64,000 nucleotides of DNA, from NCBI GenBank assembly GCA_013399695.1, contig VXAU01004370.1:41272-105271 (forward strand). Reading direction: 5' to 3'. The translations under genes were made by a program, and so were the position numbers. Below the pieces are notes generated by a model. The model searched no databases and had not been told where the DNA came from. It saw only the letters and a program-made list of their open reading frames with translations. Shown here one piece after another: positions 1-14,200 of the stretch. The DNA comes from Formicarius rufipectus (Eukaryota; Chordata; Aves; Passeriformes; Formicariidae). The first letter of the stretch is position 1. Each line of letters opens with the position of its first letter.

Positions 1-693
1 TTTTGGGCTTTCCCTCTTAACAAGGTGGTTTTATTGGGCAAGGCCATGACCTTCTATGATCATTTGTTTGAGGTCTTCATTGACTGCTTGATGGATCTTT
101 GAGTTGATATCATTTTATATCAGGTTATCAGCTGCTAGAAAGACATTGTCTTGTTGGCTTCATTTGATGAATTCTTGCAGGTGGAATTCAATCGAATGTG
201 TAACAAGCAGTGTACAGTGACCTGATTATTTATCTTGTCAAATACAATCCCTGGATATAACTGTCAAGCTGCCATTGACACTGGAGTATAACCAGCTCTG
301 TATTAAACTGTCCAGCTGTGATGTGGGGACCACAACAATTATTTACTTAGGAAGCATAACACACAGTGCTGAGGATGTTTGAAAGATGTGAGAGCCCATA
401 TAACAGTAACTTCTTCCTCAGGAGCCTTTTTGAGGGTGTCCCAATCTCAAATTTTCACAGGACTGCTCTAAAATGTCACATTTATGTCGTATTTAGTGCA
501 AATTAATGGAACATGCCCACAATTGGAGGTTTTTTTCCCTTAACGTTTTCATCAGTTTCTTCATTCAATGTAGCAGGGTATGATCAGCTCATGAAATTTC
601 TAGATCTTGCCCAACAATAGCTTTCATTAGACTTCTTTAGTACAGTCATGGTACCACTGCAACTTGTAGGGATCTCCTTCTACTGGTGCTGCA
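1..693. other. Intergenic, nothing recognised
   Basis: AT-rich sequence with no convincing coding frame, RNA gene or repeat, up to the 3' end of the family A LTR. Confidence 0.6.
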
Positions 694-1251
694 TGTTGTG
701 GTTTAACCTGTCATGCAGCTAAACACCACAGAACCACTTGCTCACTCCTCCAGCCCTTCTCTGTGGGGTGGGAGAGAGAACTGGGAAAAGGGTAAAACTC
801 ATGGGCTGAGATAAAGACAGTTTAATAGGACAGAAAAGCAAGGGAAATAACAATAATGAGGAAAAATATACAAAACAAACAATGCACACTGCAATTGCTC
901 ACTGCCCACTGACCAGTGCTCAGACAGTCCCCAGGCAGTGGCTGTCACCCCCCAGCCAACTTGCCCCAGGTTTTTTCTTCACTATGATGCCATATGGTAT
1001 GGAATATCCCCTCAGTCCTCTGGGTCCGTTGTCCTGGTTGTATCCCCTCCCACCTTCTTGTGCACCTACACCCTCCTCACTGACACGGCAGTATGAACAG
1101 TTGAGAAGTCCTTGACTTTGTGTTAAGCACTGCTCAGCAGCAACTAAAACATCAGTGTGTTATCAATATTGCTGTCATCCTAAATCCAAACCACAGTACA
1201 GTACCTGCTACTAGGAAGAAAATTAAGCCTATCCCAGCTGAAGTCAGGACA
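694..1251 (-). mobile_element. Solo LTR of an avian endogenous retrovirus (family A, copy 1)
   Basis: Read on the minus strand this begins TGTCCTGACTTCAGCTGGGA and ends GGTTTAACCACAACA-like (GGTTAAACCACAACA), giving TG...CA termini. Between them are phrases typical of a common passerine LTR: CAAGGACTT, GGTGCACAAGAAGGTGGGAGG, GGATATTCCATACCATATGG, GTGAGCAATTGCA, and ATTAAACTGTCTTTATCTCA. The polyadenylation variant ATTAAA is at 821-826. The stretch where the related copy at 27179 keeps a TATA box is mutated here. There is no adjoining gag, pol or env sequence, so it is a solo LTR left by recombination. I see no convincing target-site duplication. Small open frames at 882-1115 and 1120-1302 are chance frames on the antisense strand. 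Confidence 0.88.
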
Positions 1252-4200
1252 ACCCAAATTTTCTTGAAAGGGCTTTTTCAATATGCTGTCCAGTTGAGGT
1301 AACAATAACATGAAGAGACTTTCCAATCATTAACGCCGGATTCTGTGAGACATGCCAAAAAATGTACTAGTACTGGCGACTCTTGACATGCCCAGTCTAC
1401 CTCCTACCACTGAAACACTCACTGTCTTATCTAGCAGACTTGTTTGGTGAGAGCAACTGTAGAGGATGATGGTGACTGTTTATGTCTCTGATACAGGTCC
1501 GCTTCAGAGTTTCTTGATCCTCTTTGGATCCTGTATAATTACTAACAAATAGATAAAATAATAATTACTAACATCTTAATTACAACTATTTTTATAAAAT
1601 ACAGATTGTACACAAGTTTTCAATTAATTTTAACTATATGGAGAGTTGAGAGAGTCTGTTTCAAGACTATTCAGGTCAAAGAACAGATGTTAAATTTCTT
1701 TAAATAACTAGTTTAATTTTAGCACAAATTAACAGATTTGTGCATTAATGCTCAGAGCACTCATCCTGTTTTTAAAGGATAAGAATTGTAAGATTGGAGA
1801 GGTGTGCTTTTTCCATAGGCAAAATAGTAAATCTCTGCTTTAGAAGCAAGAGAGAAGTCTCCCTAAACTGTAGGGTTGTGGCTGGGATCTCCCCAACAGA
1901 GCAGAAAACCTGATAACTTTGTGATCAGGTGGGGGTAGTGGGCCTTTTTCAAAATGATGCTTAAAGGTGAGACTTTTTACAAAGGATTTACTGTGAATTG
2001 GACCCAACGCCTCTTGTCCATCCTCCTTCCTCTGACAGGCAGCCCCAAGAGCAGGGGGGCTGCACATCCCTCTAGTGCCACCCTTCATCCCTGTGGTACC
2101 TCTTCAGATTGTTTTCTGCTTATCCTTCAAGGACTCATAAACTAGTGTGTGATCCCAAGCTATGAAACCACACTTCATTTTAGGCACAAGAACCAGCTTT
2201 GAGATGTCCCCTATGTTTGCAGAAAATCTGAGCATCAAAAAATGCTGTATAGTATCAACGATCAGAGTCTGTGATTGCTGGTATTCACGGGAATTAATTG
2301 GCTGTGTGAAATTTGAGAATTATACAGGTTCACTGCTAGAACTAAGTCACAATTAGTACCAAGTGCTTTTACCAGTAAAAAAGCCCCACGGATTAAGCCT
2401 TTCAGAAGAAAGAAAACCTGCTTCTGAACTTTCTGCCGCAGTTGGATACTCAGTCATAGAATAGTCTGCATACTGCCAGTACATTTACAATGTAAACGCT
2501 TTCTTTTCAAGGTCAGGGTTTTAAAGTACTAGACTGCTATTGAAACTGCAGGGGCAGAGCCTGAACAATTCTACTGGTTTTCTAAAAATAAGGAGCTTTA
2601 TAGCTAAACTGCAGGATGTATTTTAAAAGAAAGAGTCTCAACATTTTTCTTTTTACTGCTACTTGTATCCCATCTCTACCAATTTTTACTGCTTTACACA
2701 AAGGCACATTTATCGCAAGGCATGGCATAAAATCAACACTCTTCCATTCTAGCAGTTAAGCTCCATCTTACAATATTTGTGGTGCACCACAGTATTCAAA
2801 TGCATTAAAACAAAACTGGACCCACCAAAGGGAATATGGATTTACAAATAAAATGGCACAAAAGGAGAATGCTACTTGACCAGTTCAGGCTTCTTAGCTG
2901 CAACTACTATGTTGAATTTTACATTAAAAATGCCGTATTTTTGTTTAAAACCTCAAATACATAATGAAATCCTAAGGTATCCTCAAGACTCGGAGGCATG
3001 AATTAAGCAATCAGTTCTTTCATTATAAATGTTTAATTCTAATCAATCAGGGCTTAGTATTCCCAAACCTCTAGAGCTCCCTTGTTGAGCTTTTGCAGCG
3101 CTTGAAAAAATTTATTGACCAAAGGGTGCAAATGTTTTTTCTTATTGTTGGAAAAGATTTGCCATAACTCTGATAGTTTAAAACACTGAGGACCAATTTT
3201 TTGTCAGTTTGTAGTTAGGTGTACAGACAGAAAACCAACGAGGTCTTGGTGTACACTTAAGGTTATCAAAGGATTGTTCAGGGTTGCAAGTAGAAGATCA
3301 TATACCAGCTTATATCCATATTTTCCTGGAGGCTGTGGCAAATGGTCATGTGTTTTCAAGTTTGGAGAACAACTCAGTGTGTGCTTGGCTGTTCCAGCTT
3401 TAAATTTCAGGGTGAGTTACTGTGTCTGTAGCTGGCTGACTGTTTTGTTTGGCCCAGCTGCTTTACTGTCCCAACATAAAGCCCAACGAGTGAATTTAAT
3501 TGCCACCAGTCTTGCTTTCCTGGCCCTCACTTAAGCACCAGGACTAAGGAAAAGCAGATGATGGTAAAAATCCACCCGAATGGACAACAATGACTCATCT
3601 CTTATTTTCTGCAAGATTTTATCTTTGGTTTTTAGTACCAGATTTAAAGCTGAAATACTTAACCTCTCTTTTATACACATCTGTGGATCTTGTTCTTCAA
3701 TTCCAAGTAAGACAAGTAGTGATGGTGTGTTATCTGTCAGTAGCCAACATGGTAAAAGGGTATTTTTTACACACAAACTCTCTTTTTCTCTATTTTTGTC
3801 ATTTAATAATAAAATAGAGATACATATGTTGATACTGTACATAAACTTTTTTGAAGTCAGACGGAGTGTGGCAATTTAATTGTCCCAGTGCAAGTATGTC
3901 TTAGCTGAATTTGGGTACTGGACTGTAAAACTTCAATTTTCTTCTCTAAACATTTTCAGTTGCATCAGCATCTTTCAACCTTTTTTCTTTTAATTGTTTC
4001 TATTAAAATATGCAAAAAATATAATGGAACACTATCAATTCTTTTAGAAATAACTGAATTGTATTTGACAAAATTGTTCCAACTTTTAGGACAAGACTCA
4101 ACCAGGAAATATTTCTATTATTTAGCATATAGAAGCTTACATATGGTTTGCTATCACTGCTGCCCAACACCAAAGCCAACATCTCAGTCTGCGCAAAGAA

Positions 4201-4899
4201 ACAGGAGGACAGCCAGTGGGTGGGCTCGAAGCATGAAACAGAAGGAGGGAGAGGGAGTGAGTGGGGGAGAGACTGTGTGCATATGTCCAGAGGAGTTGAA
4301 TGTGTGCATCTGTTAGGGAGATGAAGGACCAAGATGCATATTCTTATGTATGATCCACAAAATTTGCTTATATTCAGCTCTCCCACATCCCCCATGAGCA
4401 AGTTGTTTGGTTACTCTGTACCTTCCAAATGTCTCTCCCTAGAGATATTCTATTATGAATAAATAAAAGATATTCCTTGGAGCAGGGATATTCTGTTCAT
4501 GTTAATGAAGAGTATTCTGTATATTTTGCCACTTTTTGTTCCTGTGCTAACTACATCAAGTGAACAGCAGCAGTGGGATGGATGGAAAGTTTAATCCTAA
4601 ACTGACTCAGGGGATGGAAAATGTTGGTTACAGTTCTTGCTGTGAATGAGAGCAGAGCATGGTTGTCTCAGTCCTTGGGATCCTACTGGAGGAGCATACC
4701 TGATCTGAGTTAGGTGCCCAAATCCAAATGGGTAAGGCTCTGTGTCCCCTGGGACCTGTCCTCTCCTCTGAACTGCAATTGTATCTGGCAAAGCAGCTCA
4801 CTCTTCTGCCACAAGAGCTCTCTGCTCCCACGGGTTACTAAATCAGGAATGGAAATGGTATTAGATGTCGGTCATCTATGACTAAGATATTTCGGTGGC
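1252..4899. other. Intergenic between two LTRs, no gene seen
   Basis: Only short open frames (132 codons or fewer), overlapping on both strands, with no recognisable domains. A run of GATATTC-like words occurs at 4442-4535. No repeat family identified. Confidence 0.6.
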
Positions 4900-5336
4900 T
4901 GAGTTGTGGCGGTGAAAAACTAACATGATCCCCGCTTGATGGGGAATGCAAGCGAGAACAACTTTATTGAAGCTATAACACACAATATATATGCTCAGGA
5001 AATGAATATTCATCTCAGGGTTCAACTTATGCTAAATATGGGTGGAATATTACCAGTAGGGGATAACATTGGGAGGAGGTGTTATAACTATGGGATAACA
5101 CACCATTTACTACGAAGAGACATATGGTAATGCACACATATTAGAAACACAATGGAGTCCTCATTTAGGTTCAGGGTGTATCCCCAAAGTCGAGCAGTTC
5201 CATACATCTGGGAGACAGGGAGGCGGCAGAGTTTGCAGTCTCTTATCTGTCAAGAGATGTCTTTTCAGGGTACTCCCAAGGTCTCCTCGACATCTCTGTT
5301 AACTCCTTTGTTTCCAAGAAATTTTGTATTCCAACA
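4900..5336 (-). mobile_element. Solo LTR, family B, copy 1 (left boundary approximate)
   Basis: On the minus strand this starts TGTTGGAATACAAAAT and ends near ...CACAACTCA. It is clearly homologous to 19151-19527 in inverted orientation. Shared segments include GGATAACACACCATT, TATCCCCAAAGTCGAG, TGTCAAGAGATGTC, CCTCGACATCTCTGTTAA and AATGAATATTCATC (plus strand of this copy). AATAAA on the minus strand is at 4963-4968. It is about 60 bp longer than copy 2, with an extra stretch around 5043-5075 and changes at the 3' terminus. No flanking retroviral genes are present. CTAAG occurs at both 4882-4886 and 5337-5341, but the left one is 13 bases outside the apparent LTR end, so I do not call it a target-site duplication. 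Confidence 0.8.
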
Positions 5337-8300
5337 CTAAGTTACTTTGAGGATTTATTCATAGCTTTTACTGAAATCAGGGGGAAATGCTCATCTAGAA
5401 TCCTCTGCAAGTCAGACCTTAGGAGTTTTGAAGGGAAAGGAATGTCTGGGCATCATCTGTGTTATTAAATTTTATTTTTGATGCCTCCATAGATTTTATA
5501 GCTTTGCAAAAACACGTAGCAAACATGGAATTTATTGCTCATAGTTTATCCAGGAAATATGTCATAGTACAAGATGGACTGAACATAAAAGATAGTGAAC
5601 AAGTATATGGCAATGGTCTGTAAAACTGTTAAATAGATCAATAAATAATTCCAGTGATAGCATATTGAATTTCAGTGAAAACCAACAGTTTTAAAATGCT
5701 GAATTTTGCTTTTCTAATGACTAAGTCTGTGTCACTTTACCATAAATACTCAACTTTAGCAATTATCATCAAGGCTCTATTCAACAAGTTTCTAATTTTA
5801 ACAAATGTGATTTACTGCAGTAGTGAATTGTTGATACGATACCTATTCTTTATTCCTTGATGAGTTTAACCCATGAATTGGTTATATAAGTAAAATATTT
5901 CTGCAGGGATTTTTGTCAGTAAGTCAAAGAAATAGAAAAGGGAAAAAAAGCAGTGTTTGTTACACCCTGGGGATATAGAACTGAGGGTCCCCTGATATTT
6001 GAGTTAGCTGACATCCAGAAAGCTGGCAGCATCCAATTCTTTAGGGAAAAGCTCAGCTCTCCCAGCTTGCTTGGGTAGAAAGATCTGTTCTATACCTTTG
6101 CTGTAGTTAGTTGGTGTTTACATGGGGAGATCTTCAATACTGTAGTGCTGAAAGTTGCAGCACCCACCCTTACCACCCTTTGATCTCAGAGATCCAAGAT
6201 ACAAGACTGTGAACGGGAAGAGTCAGATACTGAAGATATGTTTCCAGAAGGGAAAGAAGTCTTCCAGAGCTGAACTGGGAATCACAGTCAGCTTTCCAGG
6301 AACCAGAGCCTGAAAATGTAAATAATTTCAAAGCACTGATTTTAGAAGAAGTTAACTGAAAATATTGAAAACAGACTGCTGTGAATCAATTTATATAACA
6401 AAACTGCTGAATAAAATCTATAAAAGAGTAACATAATTTTATAAATGTAAGAGAAAGAAGTCTATCACCAAAATTCTTAAAGAATGTAAAAAGTCAGTAA
6501 CAGCCAGCTGGTCAATTGGACCTAAGTCTTGCCCAAGCTTTTGCTGTTAGGTATGAGAAGGTGAGAATCTTTCTTCCCTGCAGGTAAGGAACCTTTCTTT
6601 CCTTCAACTGCAGAGGACTTCTGCTGTAAGGCATGTAGATCTTATCTAATCATTAATACCTTATTATTCAAACATTAATACAGACTTCATTGATACAAAT
6701 AAAGCAAATGGATGTATTCCCAGGCAGGCTAGATCGACGTGCATTAGTGTGTATTCTGGGATTAGCTAAACCAGCCTGATCTCAATCTGTGATCACTCCT
6801 ACCTGCACCAGTTCATTCCTTTCTTTTTCACCTTGATTCTTCTTTTCTTGTCAGCTCTTCTGACCTACCTTTGACAAACAGAGTTACTTTTAAAAACACT
6901 CCATAAGGACATTGTATAAAATGTGCAAACATTTATTAGAATTGCTACATCTCCTCAGGCATACTCTTTCTGCCTTATTCTTTATGTCAGAATCAATCTC
7001 TTTTTGTTTTCTTAAGCTGGTGTTTGTACAACACCCAGTCTAATAGGGTTTTGGTCTCTCAGGTGCAGCAGCATGGAGCAGTGACCCAACAGGATATATG
7101 AAGTAGACAGGTACAATTTGAGGCCCTGGACAATGAAAAATGAAAAAGGAAGCTGAGCCAAACCAGAAGAAACACTACTACCCTCTGAGTTAGTCAGAAT
7201 TAGCTATCAGGCAAGGCACCAGGCTTGTGGCCAACAGAGACTGTACCCATCAGATATGTTCCTATTAAGCATGAAATATATCCTGACAATGCCAAGAACC
7301 TTAGAGCTCTGGGTGGTACCTGAACAGGCATCAGATTAAGCTTCTGTTGGAAGCGGAGTGTTCAATGTGAGCCAAATGTGCTTCCCACAATGGGAAAATA
7401 TTCCTGGGTACAAGTTTATAGTGAAAAATACTTCATTATAATTTGTTTATTTGGACACAATGCTCAACAAAGCTCCCCTGTTTCATGTGTTGGTTGCTAG
7501 GCTGAAAATTAAAGGGTACATCAAAACACAAAAGTTACAGATATTTCATGCTTTCTTCTCTGCAACCCACTCAGTAACTTCCACAGGTGAACAGCCTGGA
7601 GTACTGAGCCTAAAATCAACTCTCCTATTAGGACTAAAGTGTCCAGTGACAGCCTTTCACATAAACTGATTTGCCATGCAATTCCTCTTCCTATCAGACC
7701 ATATACTAAGTCTGTATGGCTTATGGAATGTGAGCAATTTTTCCACATTGGTCTGGTTGTTCTCACTCTGGTTCCTCCCGTTCCCCACCACCCTTCCCAC
7801 GCCCTCAGTCTTCCTGACTTTTACAATAACGCTTTAATGGTTTTGTGATCTACTAAGCATGAACATTGTGGAATGTGTCTGGAAGTTGTAGTTCACTACC
7901 TATATATAATCCAAGTGGAGTAATTTAATAATAAATATTGGGTTCAGCTTCTAGATATAAAAGGTATTTTGATGTCTTAGATGAGTTACTAAAATCACTG
8001 AAATCCATAGGGAATTAATTATATATGTGAAAAGTAGAAAACTCAAGAGGAACTATTTAATGTTGAGAAAAAATATACAGCCCAATGGCTATTACAACAA
8101 CTTTTGTATTATAACAGCAATAAATTTTCTGCATGCATTAGATATACTGATAAAGCAGAAAGTTTAGGAATTTATACTGCTGAAAGTTGCATGATCACCA
8201 GTAATCCCCCTGCTCTGAGTAAGTGTACTGGGTACTGACTACTTCTGAATAAACACATGTATGTGGAAAATCAGTTGGTTTTTTGTTCCTTCAGCACATT

Positions 8301-8880
8301 ATTTAAACAAGAGTTTTCACATTCATGGCAGCAATTTTTGCCTCTGAAAAGAGTATATTATTAGGTGTCAATAGCAATAATAGGATAAATTTTTTTTTTT
8401 TATTTTTAGAGATGTTTTTACACATTATGGAATATTAATATCTAATTGCATGTTTCAGCAAATAATCAAGATTTCTTTCACAGTGCAAATGCTTATACTG
8501 TTCAATTTGTCTTCTTAGTTCTTCCTCATTTCTGTATACGTATGTATATATATGCTATGGTAGTCAGCACCAAGCAGCTCAAATTGGTATGAAAATATTA
8601 CCTCACATGCACATGAAAATGATTTATTAAATGGAATGAGTAAAAAAAATCCCAAGTGCACTATTTATCACTGAAAAATCATAGTTTCTGACATGTTATT
8701 TAGTTCATTTATATACCCTGATATAGAGCTTTAACTCAAACTCACTTTTCTTGTCTTCAGCAGAGCAGGTCTAACAGGGACGGATCATGAACCAAATCTT
8801 TTATCTTAGTTCTAATTTTGGTGCTAGTTGAAACTGAGGGCTGCTTTTTCAGTTGTTCAGCCCTACATGTTCAGCATAGG
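5337..8880. other. Intergenic, no gene seen
   Basis: AT-rich, with scattered chance open frames of under 85 codons. No splice-bounded homologous exon, RNA gene or clear repeat was found. Confidence 0.6.
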
Positions 8881-8881
8881 N

Positions 8882-8965
8882 TGGTTGGTTGGTTGGTTTG
8901 GTTTGGTTTGGTTTGGGTTTTTTTGTTTGTGGCTTTTTTAATTTTTTTTTTTTTTTCTTTGTAGG
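8882..8965 (+). repeat. TGGT/TTTGG simple repeat with poly(T), next to an N
   Basis: Tandem TGGT units pass into TTTGG units and then T-rich sequence with a run of 15 T. The base at 8881, immediately before the repeat, is N, so the repeat length is probably not fully resolved in the assembly. Confidence 0.9.
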
Positions 8966-11900
8966 TGCTCCTGCTAAGGAAAGAATCTCCTTTTTTTTAG
9001 AGACTGTTCTGCATTACTCAAAACTACCTGTAGGTGGATAAGAGCATGCCATGTTGTGCCATCCAACACCACACAAATTTCTGAACTTGTGGTGGTACTA
9101 ACTGTGTTTGTGACATGTTATTCTCACTTTTGGTCCTGGAGCAGAACTGGACTGGCACTGCTTTGGAGGCTGTTTTCACTGGACTTTGCTGAGCTGCACA
9201 GAAATACTTGTAGCCTAGGATTGATCCATGCCTGGATCAAAACCCATTCTGATCCTGCTGAGAGGGTAAGTTTTTCCAATGCCCCAGATCCTTTCTTTAG
9301 CATTGCGTACATCATGTTGCAACCTGAGTGCTGACGCTTTGATGGCAGTTTCTCCAAGAGGATCCTGTACTGCATTGTACCCCAAAGGTCGTCTCCACCC
9401 AAGTCAGATCATTTCAGCTCTTCTTCCCAGCTTAGGTCCTACCCTAAAACTCTGTCAGAGGCAGTTCTGTCTTTTCTGTACTGCCCTTTCAGGCATCAAG
9501 CTGGTCAAGAGAAGTCTTTTGAGTTTGTCTTTGTGGGGAAAGTTGATGCAGAGGGAGGATTCAAAGTCCAGAACTGAGATTTGAGAAGGTTTTGTTGCCT
9601 GAACTTCCTGTGTTCCCACTCTGTGAGCCCAGCTATGACAGATTACTCAAGGGGCAGATCCCAAAGGGAAGGCAGTTTAGTGGCTGAGAATCTGTCACGC
9701 TTGTCCAGTTTGATGTGAGAGAAAACCAGTTAAGTGTTGCAGCCCCAGGGATTGCCAGGCAGGGTGCTGACCTCAGTTAGGTTGGTGCCAATACCTGAAT
9801 TCAACCTGCACCCCCATCTGTGGTGGAATTACACTTCACCTGAGTGTGTATTTTGTTTAAGCCTTCTTTTGCTCCTTTGTTTGCTCTTCTTCATTTGAGT
9901 ATGTAAGGAGGGCTTAGGTAAGGAAAGGAACAAGTGCCCAGTCTGACACTGCTTGCTACTTGGATGTGTCTCTTGAAGCGACGCTGCTCCTTCCCATAGG
10001 ATGCCCCAGATAAGTCAGCAGTGCTCTGCTGTCAGCGGCATTACAGAGCTACACCTCGCTGCCTCAGGAAGGGCTCTTGCCCTCCCTCACAAATGAGATG
10101 GACAGTACAAAAGACTCAATTCACCATAACATTACTATACTTTGCCTTCTTTTTTGCTGTTCATTTAGAGTTTGTAAGGCATTACTCACGTATGTGGACA
10201 CACTCTTCTGCTTTGGGAGTTTTGAGCAGCTTTTAGTTCTACCAGTAGATAAGTTTTGAAGGAATTCCTTCCGCTCTGCCAAAACTCTATATTGCATCAA
10301 TTTGGCCAAGCTGCTGATTTTATTTGCTTTTAGGTACACTTGCACAGTTTGTTAATGCAGTATAAAAAGCTTAACTATCAAATTACGCCATCTTCACATT
10401 TCACTTATGCACTCTTTCAATTCCTACAAATAAAATGCTCTATGTTCTTATAGTCCAAACTACTTTATGCATGGCCTCTGTATTTGCTGTTTATTTAGGA
10501 ACAAGATTGGGGAATTTCAGACTATTTCAAGTGCTGGTTTTGAAATATACTCTTAGTATAATTTTTGGATTATTCCTTTTTATCACATCTTAACTTTGAA
10601 TATCAGAAATCCTTCTCCTGTGGAAAAGGGTAGTTATTGCCAACCTAATTTCAAAAGGACTTTAAAAATTCAATCGTTTTAGCTCTTTAGGTTTGATTGT
10701 GCATGGCTTGTAGGATTATAGGTTCTTAGTTTTAATGTCTATTTTTGAATGCTGGTTTGGGGTCAATGGTTAGAAACTCTCAGTATCATTTTTAGTTCTG
10801 AGATATCTTTTTGATTTACATGTCTGAAGCGACAAAACCTCTTATTGTTATCATTTTTGAAAAATTGCCAAGGTACAGCCAAATCTTTCACTGCTTGCTG
10901 CACAGAACTGGTTCTTGCCTCCGTGTTGTGTTCTGTAGAATTCATTATTGTAATGCCTTGTTTACTTACATTTCTTTCTGGTGATAATAGGCTTTTCAGC
11001 CTTCAGCATTCAAGGCCTTTGTCTGCAGAGGAAAAGAAAAATCAGGCAAAACATCAGGCTCTTTCATCAAGCTTTTCAAATCTGATTTCAAAAGTTTGCT
11101 GTTAACCATTTCAGTGTCATAATAGAGGAACAAAGACCTTCACAATAAAAGATCCAGAATCAGAAACACCTCTGCAGGGAAACAGCTTTTGTTACTAAAG
11201 CTGTTTTGAAGCAAAGTGTATTATCCGGGATTCATATTCCCCTTTCAGTAATAAGGGCTGCCTATTTCCCTAAATATATGAGTTTTCCTGTTCCTTTAAG
11301 AATGGCAGCCAAGCTAATGGGTTTCAAGAAGCTGTCGAATAATTTTCAACCAGTTAGATTTCTTTGTAAAACAAAAACACTATCTGAAAAAAATTACTGA
11401 CTTATCAAACACATTTTATGAAAAATGTTTTTTCCACTTTTTAAAATAGAAAGTGTACACAAAATGTTAGTTTTAGCTATAAATATATTTTGGCTGACCA
11501 TTAAAGAAGAAAACAAACTTTCTTTGCCATCAACAAACCTGCAAATCTGACAATGCATATGAACTTAGTAAGTAGGTTTCTGTTTTTCAGATAATTAATT
11601 TTTTTTTAATATTCACTTTACTGCTGTTATAGTTCCTCAGATTTTCCTATTTTAATACCTGTTTCATGATGCCTCTGAGTTTGTGGTACCTTGCTGGTTT
11701 GATATAACTGATGTCTAGTTCAGGAGAATGTTGTAGAAACTTCTTCTTAATTCCTGTGAACATAAGAAAGTGATTTCAAAGGACTAGGCAAAGGACAAAC
11801 TTGTATTTAGCACATTGGATCCTCAGCACATTTTCCCATCTGTTCATCAATTGAACCCTGGTCTTTCTGGGCACTGGACATGGTGGTGATTCCATGGGAG

Positions 11901-14134
11901 TGAACAAGAGAAATGTATCATCCTATGTTTGAAGATCACACAGGGCAAATCGAAGTTCATCAGTTTTCTGACTGCTTAGTGCTTGTCTTTGCAACCATGA
12001 GCTCTTCAGGCCTGTCTCCATCTTCATTAGTCATTTGTCCAGCTACTCCTATTCTGGGTTGCTATGATTTTGCCAAATATAAAGCAGCTAGGCTGAAACT
12101 TTCTGTGCTTCATTTCTGCTCCATGTGATACTTTTTGATGGTCTTGGATATCAGTATTTCCTATGGCTTTTCCAGAGTTAGGGCAGATTTCTGGCTTTTC
12201 CAGAGTTAAGACTCTCTAGAGTTGAAACACTGATTTTGAAAAAGGTCTCTAACATGCTCAGATTTATAGCAGAATTTGATATCTGGCCAAGGGGATTGGT
12301 TTGGTGTCAGTGACATTCCTTTCTTTCAAGCTCATGAAAATTCATCTGTGTTTTCTTCTTGCCCTGTTGTGACACATTGGAGTTTTGTGACTAATTATCA
12401 GTACATTTCACCTACATTGAGCAGGGTCCATCTTCTCACAGCTCCAGTCTGCCAGGTAGACTGTTCTGTCCCTGAGCCATCCCCCAGCATAACCAGAAAA
12501 GGCTTCCCAGCAAGGCTTCAGATCTGCTGAAGGAATTTGCCCAGTGAGAGTACTGGCACTGTCTGTACCAGTAAGATGCTGCTTCTGAAACACCTCTCAG
12601 TCTACAGCAATTGTGCATCTTCAAGTAGACTGATGAATACTGTGAACTCTGGACCTCTTGAATGTATGGCTGTTTTGGGGGTTGCTTAAGCTCTGGCTAG
12701 CCACTTTTAAAATCCTGAAGTTCTGCATACGGATACCTATCCTTCCCCATGCAACACAGTCCATCTGGAAACATGTCACAGGCCCCATCAGTGTAGTGGA
12801 AGTGTATTTTTTCTTTTTCCATCCCTTGTGTAGTATTTACTGATGGCTAAATACCACTGTTTAAATTTGAACCGTAAAAAAGCAGGAACATATTTAAATA
12901 TGAAATTTGAATGTTTTAATAAACTGCATGCATTTGAAAATAGGGTAGGTTCCTATTGTACTGTAAAAACAAACAAATCTTTGTGAGTTAAGGTAAGGAT
13001 TCATGAAAACAAACATTACTCTGTGCTTTATATGCATCTTAACAATTTATAACAAATTTTTTTCATAATGAGTCTTGTAACACTATGAAGAGTTGAGTCT
13101 GAAATAAAATATGTTTGGAAATGTATTCTTTAACGAGTGCATGCTGCAAACACATCCATCTGTAAAGCTGAACTTTAGCATTCAGGTAATAACTGTGCTG
13201 TCAGTTTGGCATCTATCTTATGGTCAGCATTATGACACTAAAATAATTAAGAAATATTAAGTGTCTTAAGATCTTCCATTTGAAATGCTGCATTAAAAAC
13301 TGAGTTTTCCTAAGTTATTTTTCTTTTTGTGGTTGGCATATAAGTTTCTTTTCCTTTAAGACTCGTGGAGCTTGGTAAATCCCCAAATTCTGGACATTCC
13401 TGTGGGTTTTGAGTTGCACTTAATGGGTGAATATGTGAATACGTAAAAATGCTCTACCCCCGGCCATAAATTATTCATACCAGTAGGTCATTCCTACTGC
13501 TTCTGCACAGGCTGTAGAAGTTGGATGCACGGGCAGACTGATATTTCTAAGTGTTTTAGCATGAATCATGTTGGAGAGGTGCTAAGACAGCCAGCAGTTC
13601 GCTAAAGATGGAGTGTACGTGCTTTCTTGAAGCATGTGCTCATAAGAAACTGTTGACTTATTCCCCAACTAGAGCGCATTCAAAAAAATCCTTCTGCCTA
13701 CACGAAGTAAAACACTTGAGCCTTCATTAGCAGGTCTAAAAGTGAACAAGAACATAAAAGAAAAGACTTGTAAACAAGTAAGCCATGATCCTGAACCTGC
13801 AACAAGTAGCCTTCAGAAAGCATTAAAGCAGCACTGAGACTGCGGCTTGTAAAACGCCAAATTCACCTGACAAAGTGAGAGAGGGAGAATGAACGTGTGA
13901 AGCCAAGATAGGAAAGTTTGTTGGTGCAAGGATGCTGCATCCCCATACTGCAGATCAGCTTAAGTGCACAGCAGAGACCTGCAGGATAGCTGGGACAGTA
14001 TCCTGGAAAATGCAAGCAGAGGTCTACATGTACAGCTGTTGGTTTTCAGGCTGTATGTGAAAGTCTTGACCATAGAGGGTTTTCCCTCATTTAATTTTGT
14101 GATGACAGCAGATCCCAGTTCAGCAGAGAGCAGC
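8966..14134. other. Intergenic, no gene seen
   Basis: Open frames up to 101 codons (around 9056-9584) overlap on opposite strands and match no family I know. The only structure noted is the 17-bp duplication at 12163-12208. Confidence 0.6.
12163..12208 (+). repeat. Local direct duplication of 17 bp
   Basis: TGGCTTTTCCAGAGTTA occurs at about 12165-12181 and again at about 12192-12208, separated by GGGCAGATTTC. A short local duplication with no associated gene. Confidence 0.7.
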
Positions 14135-14200
14135 CCTCTGTGGATGTCAATGGGATTTACACACATACAGAAATGCTTTGCTGAATTAGGGCCAATGGCA
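14135..14200 (+). repeat. Ancient amniote dispersed repeat relic
   Basis: GTCAATGGGATTTACACACA followed by AATGCTTTGCTGAATTAGGGCC resembles a very common old amniote repeat word pair (TCAATGGGA(C/T)TTA...AAGTGCTTTGCTGAATCGGGGCC). I cannot assign the family with confidence. It may be an L2/CR1-lineage 3' region. Confidence 0.5.

Noticed and set aside
4882..5341. CTAAG direct repeats as a target-site duplication of family B copy 1
   Set aside because: The left CTAAG is 13 bases away from the apparent LTR end, so the match is probably chance unless the LTR end has been altered.
9056..9584. Overlapping frames on both strands, possible ERV or gene remnant
   Set aside because: Neither strand shows retroviral or cellular protein motifs. 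The two strands are open over the same stretch, which is expected by chance.
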